A DNA stretch of 15,485 bases from NCBI GenBank assembly GCA_023245475.1, contig JAHFKF010000028.1:1-15485 (forward strand), given 5' to 3'. Below, piece after piece: positions 14,304-15,485 of this stretch (the first letter of the stretch is position 1; each line of letters starts with the position of its first letter). Source of the stretch: Candidatus Levyibacteriota bacterium (GTDB lineage: Bacteria; Patescibacteriota; Microgenomatia; Levybacterales; UBA12049). The notes under the pieces are model-generated. The model saw only the letters and a list, made by a program, of their open reading frames with translations, did no database searches and was not told the DNA's origin. The translations under genes were made by a program, and so were the position numbers.

Positions 14304-14312
14304 TGCTATAAT
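14284..14312 (+). promoter_or_regulatory. Strong rpoA promoter overlapping the end of rpsD
   Basis: TTGAAT (14284-14289), exactly 17 bases and then TATAAT (14307-14312) form a near-consensus housekeeping promoter. TGC at 14304-14306 adds the extended -10. The -35 lies inside rpsD and the -10 begins 3 bases after its TAG. Nine bases separate the -10 from the rpoA ATG, predicting a 5' leader of 0-3 bases. No Shine-Dalgarno is present. Confidence 0.78.
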
Positions 14313-14321
14313 ATATTTCTT

Positions 14322-15248
14322 ATGCAGAACATGAGCTTTACAGTTAAAGAAATCACATTATCTCCGGACTTCGGAGAATTCATAATTGAACCACTGGAAT
14401 CAGGATATGGACACACCATTGGTAACGCTATTCGCCGAGTGTTATACACGTCCGTTGCTGGCTCAGCAGTGACTTCAGTTAGTATCAACGGTGTTAAACA
14501 CAAGTTCTCAACACTTGCAGGACTTAAAGAAAATATCGTTGACTTACTCCTTAATATTAAAGAATTAAATCTTCGATTGCCAGAAGGCAAAAACACTGCA
14601 ACCATTAAACTTTCTGTAAAAGGCGCAAAGACTGTTACCGCAGCTGATTTAGAACTGACAGATGGTGTTGAAGTTATGAACAAAGATCAATACATTGGTT
14701 CACTTTCAGGTGACAAAGCAAAGCTTGAAATGGAACTTACTGTTGAAAAAGGATATGGTTATTCAGTTTCAGAAGAGCGCAAAGTAGAAACACTTGGTAC
14801 TATTACAACTGACGCAGTCTTCACGCCAGTTCGCCGAGTAACGTATGAAGTTACCGCAACTCGTGTTGGTCGCCGAACTGACCTTGACAAATTGACTGTT
14901 AAAATCTGGACAAACGGAACCGTTAATCCAAAAGACGCATTGACTCACGCAGCAAAAGTACTTGCTAATTCATTCCAGCAAATCTTTGAACCAAAAGAGG
15001 AAGCAGTGGTTACTGAAGGTGCAGCACAAACATCATCAATTCCACAACACATCTTGAAGATGACAATTGATGAATTAGATCTTCCAACACGGATTTACAA
15101 TAGTTTGAGAAACGGTGGTATTGAAACCATTGAACAGCTGCTCAGTACTCCTCGCAAGGATCTCATTTCAATGAGAAACATGGGAGGCAAATCTATCTCT
15201 GTCATCGAAGGTAAACTGCAAGAAAAAGGTGTATCATTGAACATCTAA
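14322..15248 (+). CDS. rpoA: DNA-directed RNA polymerase subunit alpha
   Basis: The alpha dimer nucleates RNA polymerase assembly, and its C-terminal domain binds UP elements and activators. The 308-residue product has the N-terminal domain with EPLESGYGHTIGNAIRRVL (23-41, canonical epL.rGyG.TLGNaLRRvL), LNLRLPEG and the NGTVNPKDALTHAAKVL block (198-214). After a short linker (about 224-240) comes the helix-hairpin-helix alpha-CTD (about 246-308). This CTD includes Arg257 and Asn260, which align with the DNA-contacting E. coli Arg265 and Asn268, so UP-element binding is plausible. A second ATG three codons in (14331) is possible, but the first fits the promoter geometry. An inverted repeat with a T run follows. 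Confidence 0.97.
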   Translation: MQNMSFTVKEITLSPDFGEFIIEPLESGYGHTIGNAIRRVLYTSVAGSAVTSVSINGVKHKFSTLAGLKENIVDLLLNIKELNLRLPEGKNTATIKLSVKGAKTVTAADLELTDGVEVMNKDQYIGSLSGDKAKLEMELTVEKGYGYSVSEERKVETLGTITTDAVFTPVRRVTYEVTATRVGRRTDLDKLTVKIWTNGTVNPKDALTHAAKVLANSFQQIFEPKEEAVVTEGAAQTSSIPQHILKMTIDELDLPTRIYNSLRNGGIETIEQLLSTPRKDLISMRNMGGKSISVIEGKLQEKGVSLNI

Positions 15249-15328
15249 GTCAAAAGTTAGAAGTCAAAATCACAGTTCAAAACGGAAAAGTTTCTAAAAT
15301 TTTGACTTTTGGGTTTTGACTTTTTTTT
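15247..15328 (+). terminator. Long inverted heptamer repeat with T run between rpoA and rplQ
   Basis: The left arm holds 7-base units at 15249, 15256 and 15263 (GTCAAAA, GTTAGAA, GTCAAAA). The right arm holds the inverse units at 15300, 15307 and 15314 (TTTTGAC, TTTTGGG, TTTTGAC). AAGTCAAAA (15247-15255) pairs with TTTTGACTT (15314-15322), and AAGTCAAAAT (15261-15270) pairs with ATTTTGACTT (15299-15308). This gives about 19 bp with a small internal loop and a 28-base apical loop. Eight T (15321-15328) follow and touch the rplQ ATG. It has intrinsic terminator architecture, AT-rich and with a large loop, so efficiency is uncertain. The outer stem begins within the rpoA stop. Confidence 0.75.
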
Positions 15329-15485
15329 ATGAAAAAAAACGTATTTGGAAGACATTTTAAAAGAGACGTAAACGAGCGAAAAGCTTTGTTTAAGAATTTA
15401 CTCACCTCTCTGGTGCTACATGAACGTATCAAAACAACCGTGCCAAAAGCAAAAGCTATCAAAGCTGCTGCTGACAAATTGATCA
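15329..15485 (+). CDS. rplQ: 50S ribosomal protein L17 (bL17), 5' part only
   Basis: The reading frame runs off the right edge after 52 codons. The translation MKKNVFGRHFKRDVNERKAL, then FKNLLTSLVLHERIKTTVPK and AKAIKAAADKLI, matches the L17 N-terminus (canonical ..KLgR...hR.alLrNl...Li.hErI.TT..kAKe.r..ae.li). L17 usually follows rpoA as the last gene of the alpha operon, which agrees. The ATG directly follows eight T with no Shine-Dalgarno, at the base of the preceding hairpin. Confidence 0.95.
   Translation, partial: MKKNVFGRHFKRDVNERKALFKNLLTSLVLHERIKTTVPKAKAIKAAADKLI

Overview
The window is a long, uninterrupted stretch of a ribosomal-protein superoperon, all on the + strand. It runs from uL3 (rplC) to the first part of bL17 (rplQ) and corresponds to the S10, spc and alpha operons of other bacteria joined together. 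The order is L3-L4-L23-L2-S19-L22-S3-L16-L29-S17-L14-L24-L5-S14-S8-L6-L18-S5-L15-SecY-Adk-Cmk-Map-IF1-L36-S13-S11-S4-RpoA-L17. uL30 (rpmD), normally between S5 and L15, is absent: only 3 bases separate them. Loss of L30, the short adenylate kinase, the very compact junctions and the low-to-moderate GC suggest a member of the Candidate Phyla Radiation (Patescibacteria). A Microgenomates-like lineage is my guess, not something the window proves. UGA is used as a stop (L22, Adk, Cmk, L36), so this is not one of the UGA-glycine lineages.

Layout. Positions 1-180 hold no gene but contain several small hairpins and a terminator-like hairpin just upstream of L3. From L3 onward nearly all genes abut: most junctions are a TAA stop followed by 0-4 bases and the next ATG, or short overlaps. 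Every gap longer than about 17 bases is filled by one of two things. The first is a heptanucleotide repeat array of consensus GA(A/T)(C/T)(G/T)GA (L22/S3, L14/L24, L6/L18, L36/S13). The second is a promoter-like extended -10 element close to the next ATG (L5/S14, L15/SecY, Map/IF1, S4/RpoA). The RpoA/L17 gap holds a second 7-base-periodic repeat (GTCAAAA) folded as a long inverted repeat that ends in eight T directly before the L17 ATG.

The genes supply the ribosome's uL/uS core, the SecY translocon channel, nucleotide kinases for ATP and CTP, methionine aminopeptidase, IF-1 and the RNA polymerase alpha subunit: the usual growth-rate-linked set. The least expected features are the heptamer family, including an in-frame copy inside map; the promoters that predict leaderless or nearly leaderless mRNAs for secY, infA and rpoA; an acidic tail on L3 next to a basic head on L4; cmk inserted and overlapping between adk and map; and preferential use of the arginine codon CGA in sampled ribosomal-protein genes but not in secY. 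I see no defence system, mobile element or CRISPR array.
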